Assembly: GCA_900078775.1 (NCBI GenBank)
Contig: LT549889.1
Span: 5,518,001-5,582,000 of the forward strand
Direction of reading: 5' to 3'
Source: Mycolicibacterium aurum
Lineage (GTDB): Bacteria; Actinomycetota; Actinomycetes; Mycobacteriales; Mycobacteriaceae
Length of the DNA: 64,000 nt
The stretch's first letter is position 1, and each line of letters opens with the position of its first letter. Below are positions 52,879 to 61,855 of this stretch, piece after piece. A model generated the notes under the pieces. The model was not told the DNA's origin. It saw only the letters and a program-made list of their open reading frames with translations, and searched no databases. The translations under genes were made by a program, and so were the position numbers.

Positions 52879-54120
52879 GTGGTCGATGTGATCGAACAGG
52901 AGGATGCCGCAGCGATAGTGCGGGATCTGGTCATCGGCAACGTTGCCGATCCGTTCCCGCTCTACGACCGGTTGCGCGAGATCGGCACCGGTGTGCACTG
53001 GTCGGATGTGCTGGGGGCCTGGGTCGTCAGCCGCTACGACGACGTCAAGGCGATGGTCGGTAGCCACGACGCCTTCTCCAGTGACACGTTCTTCGACGGT
53101 GCACCGGGCGTGCATAACCCGGACGAGCCCGAGCAGCGGCGCTTCATCTCGATCAGCTCGCGCCAGTTCATCTTCCAGGATCCGCCGAACCACACCAGGA
53201 TTCGCTCGATCTTCCGGCACGCCTTCACCAAACAGTCGATCAAACGCTGGCGTTCGACGATGGAGGACGTCGCCGACGAGGTGCTCGGCCGCTACCGGCC
53301 GGGCGAGGAGCTCGACATCATGCCGGGCCTGGCCGCCGACATTCCGGTGGCGGTGATCGCCTCGATGCTGGGGGTGCCCCAGGACCGCTGGGGGCAGCTG
53401 CGCGACTGGTCTGAGGCGTTCGGTCGGACCCTGGACCCCGGGGTGCAGGGCCCGCTGCGGGACCAGTCCATCGCCACCTCGCTGCAGATGATGGACTACC
53501 TGGGCGAGTTGCTTCGGCAACGCAGAGCCGATCCGAAGGACGATCTGATCTCGCTGATCGCCACGACGGCAGCAGACGACGGCGAACGGTTGACCGACGA
53601 AGAGGCCATCTCTCAGGTGACGTTGCTGCTCGCGGCCGGCAACGACACCACCGCGTCCCTGATCGGGAGTGCGATGACGCTGCTGATCGACCACCCGGAC
53701 GTCAAGGAGGAACTCAAGGACGATCCGGCACGCATCCCGGCCGTGATCGAGGAGATGCTTCGGTTCGACCCGCCGTTTCACCTCAACTTCCGAAAGGCAC
53801 GCCACGACAGCGAGTTCGGCGGCGAACAGATCAAGGCCGGTCAGATGTGCTTTCAGGTCATCGCCGCGGCCAACCGGGACCCCAGGCAGTTCGAGGACCC
53901 GAACACCTTCGATGCCACCCGCGACGCCTCCAAACACCTGACCTTCAGCCACGGCATCCACTTCTGTGTGGGTGCACCCCTGGCCCGGATGGAGGGTGAG
54001 GTCGTACTCGGCAAGATTCTGGAACGATTTCCCGATTTCACCGCGGGCAGCACACCCCCGGTACGGCGGGCCAACAACATTCTTGCCCGGGGCTGGCACA
54101 GCCGTCCGGTCAAGTTGTGA
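52879..54120 (+). CDS. cytochrome P450
   Basis: 413-residue bacterial P450. I-helix oxygen-activation motif LLLAAGNDTTASLIG (about 249-263), K-helix EEMLRF, and heme-binding loop FSHGIHFCVGAPLARME with C363 as the iron ligand. It hydroxylates an unidentified, probably hydrophobic substrate. The GTG at 52879 is used because GGAGG lies five bases upstream, and a GTG four codons earlier has no such site. First gene of the second operon; the ferredoxin gene directly downstream is its likely electron donor. The promoter element shared with the mce operon suggests its substrate is what the importer brings in. Confidence 0.94.
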   Translation: MVDVIEQEDAAAIVRDLVIGNVADPFPLYDRLREIGTGVHWSDVLGAWVVSRYDDVKAMVGSHDAFSSDTFFDGAPGVHNPDEPEQRRFISISSRQFIFQDPPNHTRIRSIFRHAFTKQSIKRWRSTMEDVADEVLGRYRPGEELDIMPGLAADIPVAVIASMLGVPQDRWGQLRDWSEAFGRTLDPGVQGPLRDQSIATSLQMMDYLGELLRQRRADPKDDLISLIATTAADDGERLTDEEAISQVTLLLAAGNDTTASLIGSAMTLLIDHPDVKEELKDDPARIPAVIEEMLRFDPPFHLNFRKARHDSEFGGEQIKAGQMCFQVIAAANRDPRQFEDPNTFDATRDASKHLTFSHGIHFCVGAPLARMEGEVVLGKILERFPDFTAGSTPPVRRANNILARGWHSRPVKL

Positions 54121-54136
54121 GCGGGAGGGCGTCATC

Positions 54137-54340
54137 GTGCGAGTGACGGTGTACTCCGAGCACTGCATGGCCAATGGGAGCTGCCAGCGGGCGGCCCCGG
54201 CGGTGTTCGGCAGCACTTCGGAGGGGTGGGTCGTGTTGAAGGACGAGTATCCGGAACCCGAACTGCAGCAGGCGGTTGTGCGTGCGGCGGATTCCTGCCC
54301 GATGGGCGCGATCGTCATCGACGACGGCCCCGATCAGTAG
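54137..54340 (+). CDS. 3-Cys ferredoxin, P450 redox partner
   Basis: 67 residues. Three cysteines, C10 and C16 in HCMANGSCQRA and C54 in ADSCPMGAIVI, match the CxxHxxC/CxxxxxC...CP pattern of 3Fe-4S ferredoxins that partner actinobacterial P450s; the residue at the fourth-ligand position (N13) is not cysteine. The GTG start is 16 bases after the P450 stop with GGGAGGG upstream. Acidic residues (DEYPEPEL) may form the docking surface. A ferredoxin reductase must come from elsewhere. Confidence 0.92.
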   Translation: MRVTVYSEHCMANGSCQRAAPAVFGSTSEGWVVLKDEYPEPELQQAVVRAADSCPMGAIVIDDGPDQ

Positions 54341-54367
54341 ATCAGGTGAGAGGACGAGGTAAGTGTC

Positions 54368-55369
54368 ATGACCGTACGTGAAGGCCGGCAGGTAGGGGTT
54401 CTGCTGGGCAGTACCACACCGCCCGAAGAGATCGCCGAACTCGCCAGATCGGTGGAGGACAGCGGATTCGGTGAACTCTGGATCCCCGAAGACTATTTCT
54501 TTCTCGGCGGCATGGCCGCCTCGGCGATCGCCCTGAGCGCGACCGACCGGATCCGGGTCGGCATCGCCGTGGTGTCCTCGATGGTCCGTCACCCGGCACT
54601 GCTGGGCATGGAGATCGCCACACTCGCCCGCGCCTTCCCCGGTCGGTTCGCCCCGGGCATCGGTCACGGCGTGCCGGCGTGGACGGCCCAGATGGGGCTG
54701 ACGGTGCGCTCGCCGATGAGCGCACTGCGCGAAACCTTGACCGGGGTACGCGATCTGCTGGCCGGGCGGACGGTGACCGGTGAGGGCAAGGTCCACAGCT
54801 TCGCCGAGGTGACGCTCACCCACCCACCGGCAGAGCGGGTACCCATCTACACGGGTGTGCTCGGCGACAAGGGCATTGCGCTGACCGGTGAGATGGCCGA
54901 CGGACTGGTGGTCAGTGCGCTGGCCCCACCGGAGTACGTCGCCGCGACCCGGGTGAAGCTCGACAAGGCCGCGGCCGAGGCGGGCCGGCCCGAACGTCCG
55001 GAACTCGTGGTGCTGTGTGCGGTCAACGTGGCCCGCGACCCGGTCGCTGCCGCGCAGACCCGCGAACAGATCAAGCCGGTGCTGGCGTTCTACCTGGCGG
55101 CGACCGGCCCCAACCCCATGGTCGCCGCGATCGGCGGTAACGACCTGCTGACGGACATGATCGCCCGGGGCGGGCCCGAGGTGGTCGAGGCGGAAATGCC
55201 CGATGAGTGGGTCGACGCCATGTCGGTGACCGGGACACCGGACCAGGCGAACACGGCCTTCGGCCGCTACTTCGACGCCGGCGCGGACAAGGTGATCGTG
55301 GTGCCGATCGTCGAGACCACCAGCAGGGAATCCCTGGCCGCGGTTGCCACACTGCTCTCCAATTCGTAA
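54368..55369 (+). CDS. LLM-class F420- or flavin-dependent oxidoreductase
   Basis: 333-residue luciferase-like fold: QVGVLLGSTTPPEEIAELAR, GFGELWIPEDYFFLGG, RIRVGIAVVSSMVRHPALLG, MEIATLARAFPGRFAPGIGH, and RVPIYTGVLGDKGIALTGEM. The C-terminal part DKVIVVPIVETTSRESLAAV completes the barrel. The ELWIPEDYF segment is typical of the 5,10-methylenetetrahydromethanopterin reductase-like branch, whose mycobacterial members often use F420. The substrate is unknown. Good Shine-Dalgarno (GAGAGGA). Belongs to the P450 operon and may act on the P450 product. Confidence 0.9.
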   Translation: MTVREGRQVGVLLGSTTPPEEIAELARSVEDSGFGELWIPEDYFFLGGMAASAIALSATDRIRVGIAVVSSMVRHPALLGMEIATLARAFPGRFAPGIGHGVPAWTAQMGLTVRSPMSALRETLTGVRDLLAGRTVTGEGKVHSFAEVTLTHPPAERVPIYTGVLGDKGIALTGEMADGLVVSALAPPEYVAATRVKLDKAAAEAGRPERPELVVLCAVNVARDPVAAAQTREQIKPVLAFYLAATGPNPMVAAIGGNDLLTDMIARGGPEVVEAEMPDEWVDAMSVTGTPDQANTAFGRYFDAGADKVIVVPIVETTSRESLAAVATLLSNS

Positions 55370-55387
55370 GACAGAGAGGACTTTCAC

Positions 55388-55843
55388 ATGACGCAATCCG
55401 ACATCGACGCAATCCGGGCCGTGCACGACGGCTGGACGGCGGCCAACGTGGAGTTGATCGCGGAGAACATGATCGAGTTCTTCCCGAGCGGTGACAACTA
55501 CCTGCAGTTCAACTTGAACGGGTTCACCTATCGCGGGGCGCACGACAAGGCTCGACTGTGGCGAAATCTGCAGGGGGTCGGCGCGCGGATCAGCCGTATC
55601 GGTGACATCGCCGAACCGACCGTTGAGGTGTTCGGCGACGTCGCCCTGCTCACCTCCGAAGGTGAGTGCGAGATCCTGTTGCCCACGCCCAGCGGCACAT
55701 TGGAGAGCTCGGGTGCACTGCGTTACCGCAACACGGAGTTCTATCGCCGCGACGACGGCGACGGAAACCCCGAGTGGCGGATCTGGCACATGCACGTCAG
55801 CGAGGCCGCGGCCGAGGGTCTGCTGAAGTACGCGACGGAGTGA
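55388..55843 (+). CDS. SnoaL/NTF2-like protein
   Basis: 151 residues with the cone-shaped NTF2-like fold: IRAVHDGWTAANVELIAENM, the strand FFPSGDNYLQFNLNGFTYRG, ARISRIGDIAEPTVEVFGDV and a final strand EWRIWHMHVSEAAAE. The phrase 'IWHMHVS' is common in SnoaL-like 3 domains. It may be a small enzyme or a ligand-binding accessory in the pathway; catalytic residues cannot be assigned. GAGAGGA before the ATG. Its stop overlaps the GTG of the hydrolase. Confidence 0.87.
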   Translation: MTQSDIDAIRAVHDGWTAANVELIAENMIEFFPSGDNYLQFNLNGFTYRGAHDKARLWRNLQGVGARISRIGDIAEPTVEVFGDVALLTSEGECEILLPTPSGTLESSGALRYRNTEFYRRDDGDGNPEWRIWHMHVSEAAAEGLLKYATE

Positions 55844-56646
55844 CCGACGTGTCGGAGACCCGCATGGTGGACGGCCCGACCGGGCCGCTGGCGGTCCACG
55901 TGTCCGGCCCGTTGACCGGGCAGCCGCCGGTTCTGCTGGTGCACCCGATCAACACCGGGGCGGTGGTCTGGAGCCGGGTGCTACCGCTGCTGCGGCGGCC
56001 GGCGATCGCCATCGACCTTCGTGGGCACGGAAACTCCGTTCTGCGAGGACCGTTCACCGTCACCGATGGATATGTGCCCGATGTGCTGGCGGTGCTCGAT
56101 GCACTCGGCCTCGATGCCGTGCATCTGGCCGGTGGTTCGCTGGGGGGATCGATATCCGTGGCGATGGCCGCACTGCACCCGCGCAGGGTGTGCTCCGTGA
56201 CGACCTTCGGGTCCACCTTGGGCACCGGTCTGTCGGAGGAGGCCATCGAGCAGATGGTCGCCGATCTGGCCGCGGTGGGTTCCCGGCAGTACTTCGCCGA
56301 TCTGGTACCGCAGGTGGTCGGCCCCGAATTCGTCGGCGCGCCGGGGCTCGACGATACGGCCCGCGTCGCCGGAAGTCGCCCGGAGCCGACGGTCGCCGCG
56401 ATTCTGCGGGCCGCCTTCAGCGCGGACATCCGGGACCTGGCCGCCCGGGTCCGGGCGCCGGTGCTCGCGGTGGCCGGGACCGCGGATCCCACCTGCCCGC
56501 CGGTGATGACAGCGGAGATCGCCGCCATGACCGGCGGAACCATCGTCACCCTCGCCGGGGTCGGGCACCTCCCGATGGTGGAGGTGCCGGAGCGGGTCGC
56601 CGAACTGATCAACCAACACACCACGAACGGAGATCCGCAACGATGA
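55840..56646 (+). CDS. alpha/beta hydrolase
   Basis: 268 residues. The oxyanion region VLLVHPINTGAVVWSRVLPL (HP instead of the common HG), AIDLRGHGNSV, and the nucleophile elbow GGSLGG with S100. The acid is in VAGTADPTCPP and the histidine in LAGVGHLPMVEVPERVAELI. The GTG at 55840 overlaps the preceding stop; an ATG nine codons later is possible but would shorten the first strand. Likely an esterase, lactonase or C-C hydrolase acting on a pathway intermediate. Its stop overlaps the next ATG. Confidence 0.92.
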   Translation: MTDVSETRMVDGPTGPLAVHVSGPLTGQPPVLLVHPINTGAVVWSRVLPLLRRPAIAIDLRGHGNSVLRGPFTVTDGYVPDVLAVLDALGLDAVHLAGGSLGGSISVAMAALHPRRVCSVTTFGSTLGTGLSEEAIEQMVADLAAVGSRQYFADLVPQVVGPEFVGAPGLDDTARVAGSRPEPTVAAILRAAFSADIRDLAARVRAPVLAVAGTADPTCPPVMTAEIAAMTGGTIVTLAGVGHLPMVEVPERVAELINQHTTNGDPQR

Positions 56647-57554
56647 CGTACTCGATCGTCGCCCGCGACCCTGCCACCGGCGAGCTGGGAATCGGTTCGC
56701 AGTCACACTTCTTCGGTGTCGGCAGGCTGGTGGGCTGGGGTGAGACCGGGGTGGGTGTGGCCGCCACCCAGGCATTCGTCAACGTCGACTACGGGCCACA
56801 GGCGGTGGCCGCCATGCGGTCGGGTGCGTCGGCGCAACAGGCCGTGGACCAGGTGACCGCAAGTGATCCGCTGAGTGCGTACCGGCAACTCGGTGTCGTC
56901 GACGCCGCCGGATCGGCCGTCTCGTTCACCGGTGAGCGCTGTGCGCCCGCGGCCGGCGGGCTTGTCGCCGAGGGCGTTGCGGTCCAAGGCAACATGCTGG
57001 CGTCGGACCGGGTGTACCACGACATGCTGGACGCGTATCGGGGCGCCGAAGGGCCGCTGGCCGAACGAATTCTGGCCGCGATGGTGGCGGCCGAACGGGC
57101 CGGCGGCGACGTCCGCGGGTCGCAGTCGGCGGTGCTCACCGTGTACGGACCGGAGCGTTCGCAAACCCCCTGGCAACATGTGCGCATCGACATCCGGGTG
57201 GACGACCATCCCGATCCGATATCCGAGTTGTCCCGGTTGCTGCCCCGGCACCGTGCCTTCGACTTCATCGGCGCGGTCATCTTCGCCCAGGACCTGATGA
57301 TCGGCCCCTACCAGAATGTCTCCCCGGAGACCCTGCAGGAGAAACTGTCCGGTCTGGCCGCCGCGGCCGAACTGCTCGGCGAGGACAACCGCGAAGCCCA
57401 GTTCTGGCAGGCACTGCTGATGGCGCGCAGCGGTGACACGGCCGGGGCGCGGAGGCTGTTCGCCGAGCTGTTCGGCTACCGCCCGGCGCTGCGGCAGTTC
57501 CTGACCGGTATTGCACCGCTGGGTTTCCTCGACAACGTGGCCGAATACCTGTGA
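56643..57554 (+). CDS. DUF1028 family protein (Ntn-hydrolase-like)
   Basis: 303 residues. MTYSIVARDPATGELGIGSQ followed by SHFFGVGRLVGWGETGVGVA and TQAFVNVDYGPQAVAAMRSG is the DUF1028 signature; the domain is about 225 residues. The C-terminal tail (GLAAAAELLGEDNREAQFW) resembles the putative peptidoglycan-binding DUF1028-associated helix pair. Structural work places the domain in the Ntn-hydrolase fold, suggesting amide hydrolysis, but no activity is established. It overlaps its neighbours on both sides by four bases, so it is strictly co-translated. No signal peptide, so cytoplasmic. Confidence 0.9.
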   Translation: MTYSIVARDPATGELGIGSQSHFFGVGRLVGWGETGVGVAATQAFVNVDYGPQAVAAMRSGASAQQAVDQVTASDPLSAYRQLGVVDAAGSAVSFTGERCAPAAGGLVAEGVAVQGNMLASDRVYHDMLDAYRGAEGPLAERILAAMVAAERAGGDVRGSQSAVLTVYGPERSQTPWQHVRIDIRVDDHPDPISELSRLLPRHRAFDFIGAVIFAQDLMIGPYQNVSPETLQEKLSGLAAAAELLGEDNREAQFWQALLMARSGDTAGARRLFAELFGYRPALRQFLTGIAPLGFLDNVAEYL

Positions 57555-58723
57555 GCGGCATGCCCACTGCGGTTGCGGCGGTCAATGATTGGCGCTGCGC
57601 CGAACTGACCGCCGCGATGGTGCGCTGCGATACCCGCAATCCGCCGGGGGACGAGACGGCGATCGTCGCCCTGCTCACCGACGTCCTGGTCGGGTTGGGG
57701 GCCAGTCCCGACGTCTTCGAACCCGCGACCGGACGCACTTCGCTGCTGGCCACCGTCACCGGCGTCGGCCCCGCACCCCGGCCGACCCTGCTGATCAACG
57801 GGCACATCGACGTCGTGCCCGTGGTCGAAGAGGACTGGACGCTGCCGCCGTTCGGTGGTGTCGTCCGCGACGGCCGGGTGTACGGGCGTGGGGCCTGCGA
57901 TATGAAGGGCGGCATCGCGGCCGCCCTCGAAGGGCTGCGTGCCTGCTTCGACGCCGATCAACCCCCACACTGTGACGTGGTCTTCCATCTGGTCGCCGAC
58001 GAGGAGACCGGTGGCCGTTGGGGAACCGAAGCGCTCATGAAGGCCGGCCGGATCGCGGCGGACGCGGCGATCGTCCCGGAACCGAGCGAACTTCAGGTCT
58101 GTGTGGCCGAGCGTGGTGTACTGCTCGCCGAGATCACGGTGTCCGGGCGGGCCGCGCACGGCAGCAACCCCGCCGCGGGCCACTCGGCGATCGCAGATGC
58201 GGCACGGTTGGTCCAAGCGCTGCACGAGGCCGACTTCGGTGGCACCGTGCATCCGCTGCTGGGCAGCCCCACCTGCAATGTGGGGACCATCGATGGCGGC
58301 ACCGCGCCGAATATCGTTGCCAGTTCCTGTGTGTTGCGGGTGGACCGGCGGATCCTGCCCGGCCAGACCGAAGACGATGCGCTGACGGAACTCGACGCGT
58401 TGCTGGACCGCCTGGTACCGGACGTCGACCGGACGGTGACGGTGCTCGCCTTCGCGGAGGCGTCCGAGCTGCCCGCGGACCATCCGTTCGCGGAGCTGGT
58501 GGGTGCGGCGTCCGAAACCCGGCGGCCGGTGCGCGGCCTGTTCCTGGGCACCGATGCCCGGTTCCTCCGAAATCAGCTGGGCATTCCGACGGTGGTGTAC
58601 GGGCCGGGATCGATGACGGTGGCGCACAGCTGCGACGAGTACGTCGAGATCGCGGAGCTGGCCGAGGCGGCTCGGACCTTCGCGACGGTGTTCAGCCGTT
58701 TCGGGAATACCGGTCGATCCTGA
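57551..58723 (+). CDS. M20-family amidohydrolase (ArgE/DapE/ACY1-like)
   Basis: 390-residue metal-dependent deacylase. Ligand segments: LINGHIDVVP (H85, with D87 supporting), YGRGACDMKGG (D117, bridging), the base-ligand pair ADEETGG (E151 catalytic, E152), IVPEPS (E177), and AHSCDEY (H359) near the C-terminus. The dimerisation domain lies between about 185 and 290. It hydrolyses an N-acyl amino acid-like amide. Start GTG overlaps the DUF1028 stop. It ends the operon and overlaps the convergent aldose epimerase by 32 bases. In this setting it probably releases an amino acid from an acylated pathway intermediate. Confidence 0.93.
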   Translation: MSGMPTAVAAVNDWRCAELTAAMVRCDTRNPPGDETAIVALLTDVLVGLGASPDVFEPATGRTSLLATVTGVGPAPRPTLLINGHIDVVPVVEEDWTLPPFGGVVRDGRVYGRGACDMKGGIAAALEGLRACFDADQPPHCDVVFHLVADEETGGRWGTEALMKAGRIAADAAIVPEPSELQVCVAERGVLLAEITVSGRAAHGSNPAAGHSAIADAARLVQALHEADFGGTVHPLLGSPTCNVGTIDGGTAPNIVASSCVLRVDRRILPGQTEDDALTELDALLDRLVPDVDRTVTVLAFAEASELPADHPFAELVGAASETRRPVRGLFLGTDARFLRNQLGIPTVVYGPGSMTVAHSCDEYVEIAELAEAARTFATVFSRFGNTGRS

Positions 58724-59615
58724 CCGAGAACCGCGCCGTCACCGCCTTTTCGGCGGTGCGGTAACCGCCACGGCGCAGCGCATCCGTGGGCGCGGCCATC
58801 GGTTCGATGGCGATCAGGTCATCCCCGTCGGGGGCGAACAGCTGGGCGGCCGGATAGCCGGCATCGAAGCTCACGTCGATGCGGTGGTCCCCACCGGTGA
58901 CAGTGAAGACCGAGCCCGGCGCGACCTGGTCGAACCCGTCGTCGAGAACCCGGTCGCCGAGCGGCGCCGAGGCGGCGGGCAGGGGTTCGTGCGCGCCGGT
59001 CGGGATGCCGCGGTCATCGACCGGCAGGTGTCGCATCGCCGGGGTGCGCAGTTCCCATTGCGCGCGTGGCACACCGGGGATGGTGAAGTACGGGTGATAC
59101 CCGAAACACAGTGGCACCGACACTCCGGCGGCCGGCTCGACGGTGGTCGCGATGCTCAGCGTGCGGTCGGCCAGCGTGATCCGCTGGGTCAGCCGGTGCC
59201 GGAACGGGAACGCCTCGAGTAGTTCGGCGGTGTCGTAATCGACGGCGGCGGTGAGGCTGTCGGCGGACCGCTCGGTGGGCGTCCAGCCCGGGTAGCCGGC
59301 CAGGACGCCGTGCATCGGCGCGCCGTGCGGATCGGTGCGCACCCGGGACAGTCCCGCCAACGAGACCGTCGTGCCGCCGGCCGAATACTCGGTGTCGCCC
59401 AGTCGGTTCGCCCAGGGGTACAGAATCGGGATGCCCATCGTCTTGGCGTCGGCCAGGTAGGAGCCCAGACCGCGGCGCTGACCCAGGAATTCACGCCCGT
59501 CCTCGGCCAGCGAGACCCCGATCATTCCGGCCCCGGGGACGAAGGTGGCCGTCAACGCGGAGGACCGATCCTGCAGGGTGACGGGCTCCAACTCGGGCAT
59601 AGCAGATTCTGTCAC
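58692..59615 (-). CDS. aldose 1-epimerase family protein
   Basis: 307 residues. GalM-like beta-sandwich with the substrate-binding segments GIPILYPWANRLGDTEY, GAPMHGVLAGYPGWTPTE (first catalytic histidine), CFGYHPYFTIPG (second histidine) and IAIEPMAAPTDAL (catalytic glutamate). It mutarotates a free sugar or acts on a hexose-6-phosphate. The GTG at 59615 gives the GTGA overlap with the flavohemoglobin stop; an ATG at 59600 is the alternative. Convergent with the M20 gene, with a 32-base overlap, so no terminator fits between them. Confidence 0.9.
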   Translation of the reverse strand: MTESAMPELEPVTLQDRSSALTATFVPGAGMIGVSLAEDGREFLGQRRGLGSYLADAKTMGIPILYPWANRLGDTEYSAGGTTVSLAGLSRVRTDPHGAPMHGVLAGYPGWTPTERSADSLTAAVDYDTAELLEAFPFRHRLTQRITLADRTLSIATTVEPAAGVSVPLCFGYHPYFTIPGVPRAQWELRTPAMRHLPVDDRGIPTGAHEPLPAASAPLGDRVLDDGFDQVAPGSVFTVTGGDHRIDVSFDAGYPAAQLFAPDGDDLIAIEPMAAPTDALRRGGYRTAEKAVTARFSVRIDRYSRNG

Positions 59616-60763
59616 GCCAGGGGATCGTGCTGGATACGTTCGGCGGGAGCGCCTTTGGCGATCAGCGCCGCCTTGGTCGCGGTCACCATGCCGGGGCTGC
59701 CGCAGATCAGGATCTGCCGGTCGCTCCAACTGCCGTAACCGGTCACCACATCGGGCAGTAGCCCGGTCTGGCGCACGTGCAGGCCGCGCGGCGGGCGGTG
59801 GTCGGGGTATTGGTCGGCCCACGGCGGGTCGGTGGCGTACTCCGAGACCGGGGTGACCGACAGCCAGGGGTTCATCGACGCGATCTCCCACAGGGTGGGC
59901 AGGTCGTAGAGGTCGCACGGGTAGCGGGCGCCGAAGAACAGGTGGACCCGCGGATTGTCGGCGTACAGGCACAGATCGGAGATCAGCGCCCGCAGCGGGG
60001 CCAGTCCGGTGCCGCCGGCCACCAACAGCACATCACCGTCGGTGCGGTCGATGTGCAGTCCACCGTGCGGGGCGGACAGCCGCCAACGGTCGCCGGGCCG
60101 GGTCTCGCCGACGATCGCCGGGCTGACCATGCCGCCGCTCACCGAACGGATGTGGAACTCGATCGCGCCGCCGGGGTCCGACGGGATGGACGGGCTCAGA
60201 TAGCGCCACCGCCGCGGCCACTGCGGCACCTGGACGGTCACGTACTGGCCCGGGTGATAGGGCAGTGGCTGATCGAGTTGCAGGCGGATGACGGACACAT
60301 CCCGGGTCGCCCGGATGTGCTCGATCACGGTGCCGTCGACGAACGGCGGACCCTGCTCGGCGTTGGCGGCGCCCCGCATCACCCCGACCAGTATTTGAAC
60401 GAAATCCGAAGTGGCTTCGGCGATCCGGGCGTCCCACCGGTCGGCGAGCTGCTCGCGCAGCGTGCTCAGCAAGGCCTGGTGCAGGGTGTCGTAGTGCCCG
60501 TCGGTGACACCGTACTTGCGGTGATCACGGCCGAGTTGGGCCATGAACCCGACCGGCTCCTCGGCGCGTTGGGCGATCATCTCCGCCAACAGCCAGTCCA
60601 GGGCCTGGGCGAAGGCCGCGCGCTGATGGGTCAGGTCCGGCGGGAACAGATCGCGGGCGGACATGTCGGTGGCAAACCACCGAGTGTAGAACCGGCCGAT
60701 CACCCCGTCGGCGCCGACCGCGGCGCGCAACGTCTGCAGTGCGTCGCGGTCGTCGAGTCCCAC
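59612..60763 (-). CDS. type II flavohemoglobin-like protein (Rv0385-like)
   Basis: 383 residues. An N-terminal globin of about 135 residues has the proximal histidine H81 in LGRDHRKYGVTDGHYDTLHQ. A ferredoxin-reductase module follows: HPGQYVTVQVPQWPRRWRYL for flavin, and VLLVAGGTGLAPLRALI with ICGSPGMVTATKAALI for NAD(P). The flavin motif RYLSPS and the lack of the common globin E7/B10 arrangement fit the actinobacterial type II group, such as Rv0385, reported to act on D-lactate rather than as classical NO dioxygenases. GTG start 11 bases after the upstream stop; Shine-Dalgarno is weak. Probably in one operon with the membrane protein and the epimerase. Confidence 0.88.
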   Translation of the reverse strand: MGLDDRDALQTLRAAVGADGVIGRFYTRWFATDMSARDLFPPDLTHQRAAFAQALDWLLAEMIAQRAEEPVGFMAQLGRDHRKYGVTDGHYDTLHQALLSTLREQLADRWDARIAEATSDFVQILVGVMRGAANAEQGPPFVDGTVIEHIRATRDVSVIRLQLDQPLPYHPGQYVTVQVPQWPRRWRYLSPSIPSDPGGAIEFHIRSVSGGMVSPAIVGETRPGDRWRLSAPHGGLHIDRTDGDVLLVAGGTGLAPLRALISDLCLYADNPRVHLFFGARYPCDLYDLPTLWEIASMNPWLSVTPVSEYATDPPWADQYPDHRPPRGLHVRQTGLLPDVVTGYGSWSDRQILICGSPGMVTATKAALIAKGAPAERIQHDPLA

Positions 60764-60774
60764 GGGGGACGAGT

Positions 60775-61758
60775 CTAGGTGCGCCGCGCCGCGGCGATAC
60801 CGACGAGCACCGTTCCCGCCAGTGCCCAGCAGGCCAACACCACGATCGCGAGCCCGGCGCCGGACCCGCCGAAGTAGGCGGTGGAACGCAGCAGCGTCGC
60901 ATTGGCGCCCTGGGGCAGCAGTTGGCCCAGGGCGCCCCAGCCGGCCGGCAGCATCTCGGGGGCGCTGGTCAGACCGGACAGCGGATTGCCGATCAGCACC
61001 GCGAGCAGGGCGCCGATGCCCAGGCCGACCTTGCCGAACAGTGAGCCCAGGCCGAGCATGAACAGCAGCGCCGCGCCGATGCCGAGCGTCAGCCCGCCGG
61101 CCACACCCCAGAAGTTCTGCTCGACCGATCCCAGCGGGTAGCGCAGCAGGGCGGCGATGGTGACGCCCATCAGCGCGGAGAAGGCGACCGCCGCGGCGAA
61201 CCGCGTCCACACCTGGTCCTTGAGCGCGAACACCAGGGCGAAGGCGGGCAGGATGGCGGCCAGCGTGATCGGCAGCGCGGACGCCGCGAGCCCCGCACTC
61301 TGCGACGGGCTCAGCGGTACGAGGTCCTCGATGGCCGGCGGGGCGCCGGTCTGTGCGCCGATGCCGGTCCCGATCTGGGTCAGCAGCTGCGCGACGGCCG
61401 GGCTGGCGCCGGTGGCGGTCAGCAGTTGCGGTCCGTCGGCGCCGAACGCGAGGCCGCCGTACACCTGACGGTCCAGGATGGCCTCCCGCAACGATTCGGC
61501 GCCGGGGTAGTAGGTGACGCTGAAGGCGCCCGGTGCCTTCTGGTCCAGCATGGCCGCGACCTGGCCGGTGGCGGCCTGCGGGCCGGCGATCCCGATCGGC
61601 ACGTCGTTGGGTTTGGATTTGGTGGCCGGGAGCGCGAAGGCGATCGCCAGGATCGCCAGCACGGCGGTCAGCCCGATCACGATGGCGGTGGCGACCGCGG
61701 CCGGTGGCGGGTGATGACCGGCGGTGGGGGACTGCTCGGTCGGTGACTGCGTTGTCAT
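60775..61758 (-). CDS. ABC-2/YhgE-like membrane protein
   Basis: 327 residues. One N-terminal membrane segment (AIVIGLTAVLAILAIAFALP), an extracytoplasmic domain of about 110 residues (VPIGIAGPQAATGQVAAML, YGGLAFGADGPQLLTATG), then five more segments (AILPAFALVFALKD, VAFSALMGVTIAALL, LTLGIGAALLFMLGLGSLFG, IGALLAVLIGNPLSGL, AIVVLACWALAGTVLVGI). This pattern matches DUF3533/ABC-2-like permeases that often sit beside a TetR repressor and take part in export. No ATPase gene adjoins. Operator-like repeats lie before its ATG, shared with the divergent TetR gene. Confidence 0.83.
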   Translation of the reverse strand: MTTQSPTEQSPTAGHHPPPAAVATAIVIGLTAVLAILAIAFALPATKSKPNDVPIGIAGPQAATGQVAAMLDQKAPGAFSVTYYPGAESLREAILDRQVYGGLAFGADGPQLLTATGASPAVAQLLTQIGTGIGAQTGAPPAIEDLVPLSPSQSAGLAASALPITLAAILPAFALVFALKDQVWTRFAAAVAFSALMGVTIAALLRYPLGSVEQNFWGVAGGLTLGIGAALLFMLGLGSLFGKVGLGIGALLAVLIGNPLSGLTSAPEMLPAGWGALGQLLPQGANATLLRSTAYFGGSGAGLAIVVLACWALAGTVLVGIAAARRT

Positions 61759-61769
61759 CTTGACCTCTT

Positions 61770-61840
61770 TTCACCGTGCGTTGAATTCCGGTGAAGCCGA
61801 GGGTAGACCCGTATCGGCGGTATTTCAACAGTCGGTGAAA
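61770..61840. promoter_or_regulatory. TetR operators between the membrane-protein gene and the TetR gene
   Basis: TTCACCG (61770-61776) and CGGTGAA (61789-61795) are inverted with a 12-base spacer. TTTCAACAGTCGGTGAAA (61823-61840) is a closer palindrome of the same words. They flank the divergent starts at 61758 and 61856. TACCGT (61844-61849) next to the second site fits a -10 box for a leaderless TetR transcript. Confidence 0.75.
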
Positions 61841-61855
61841 TGGTACCGTTCGGAG

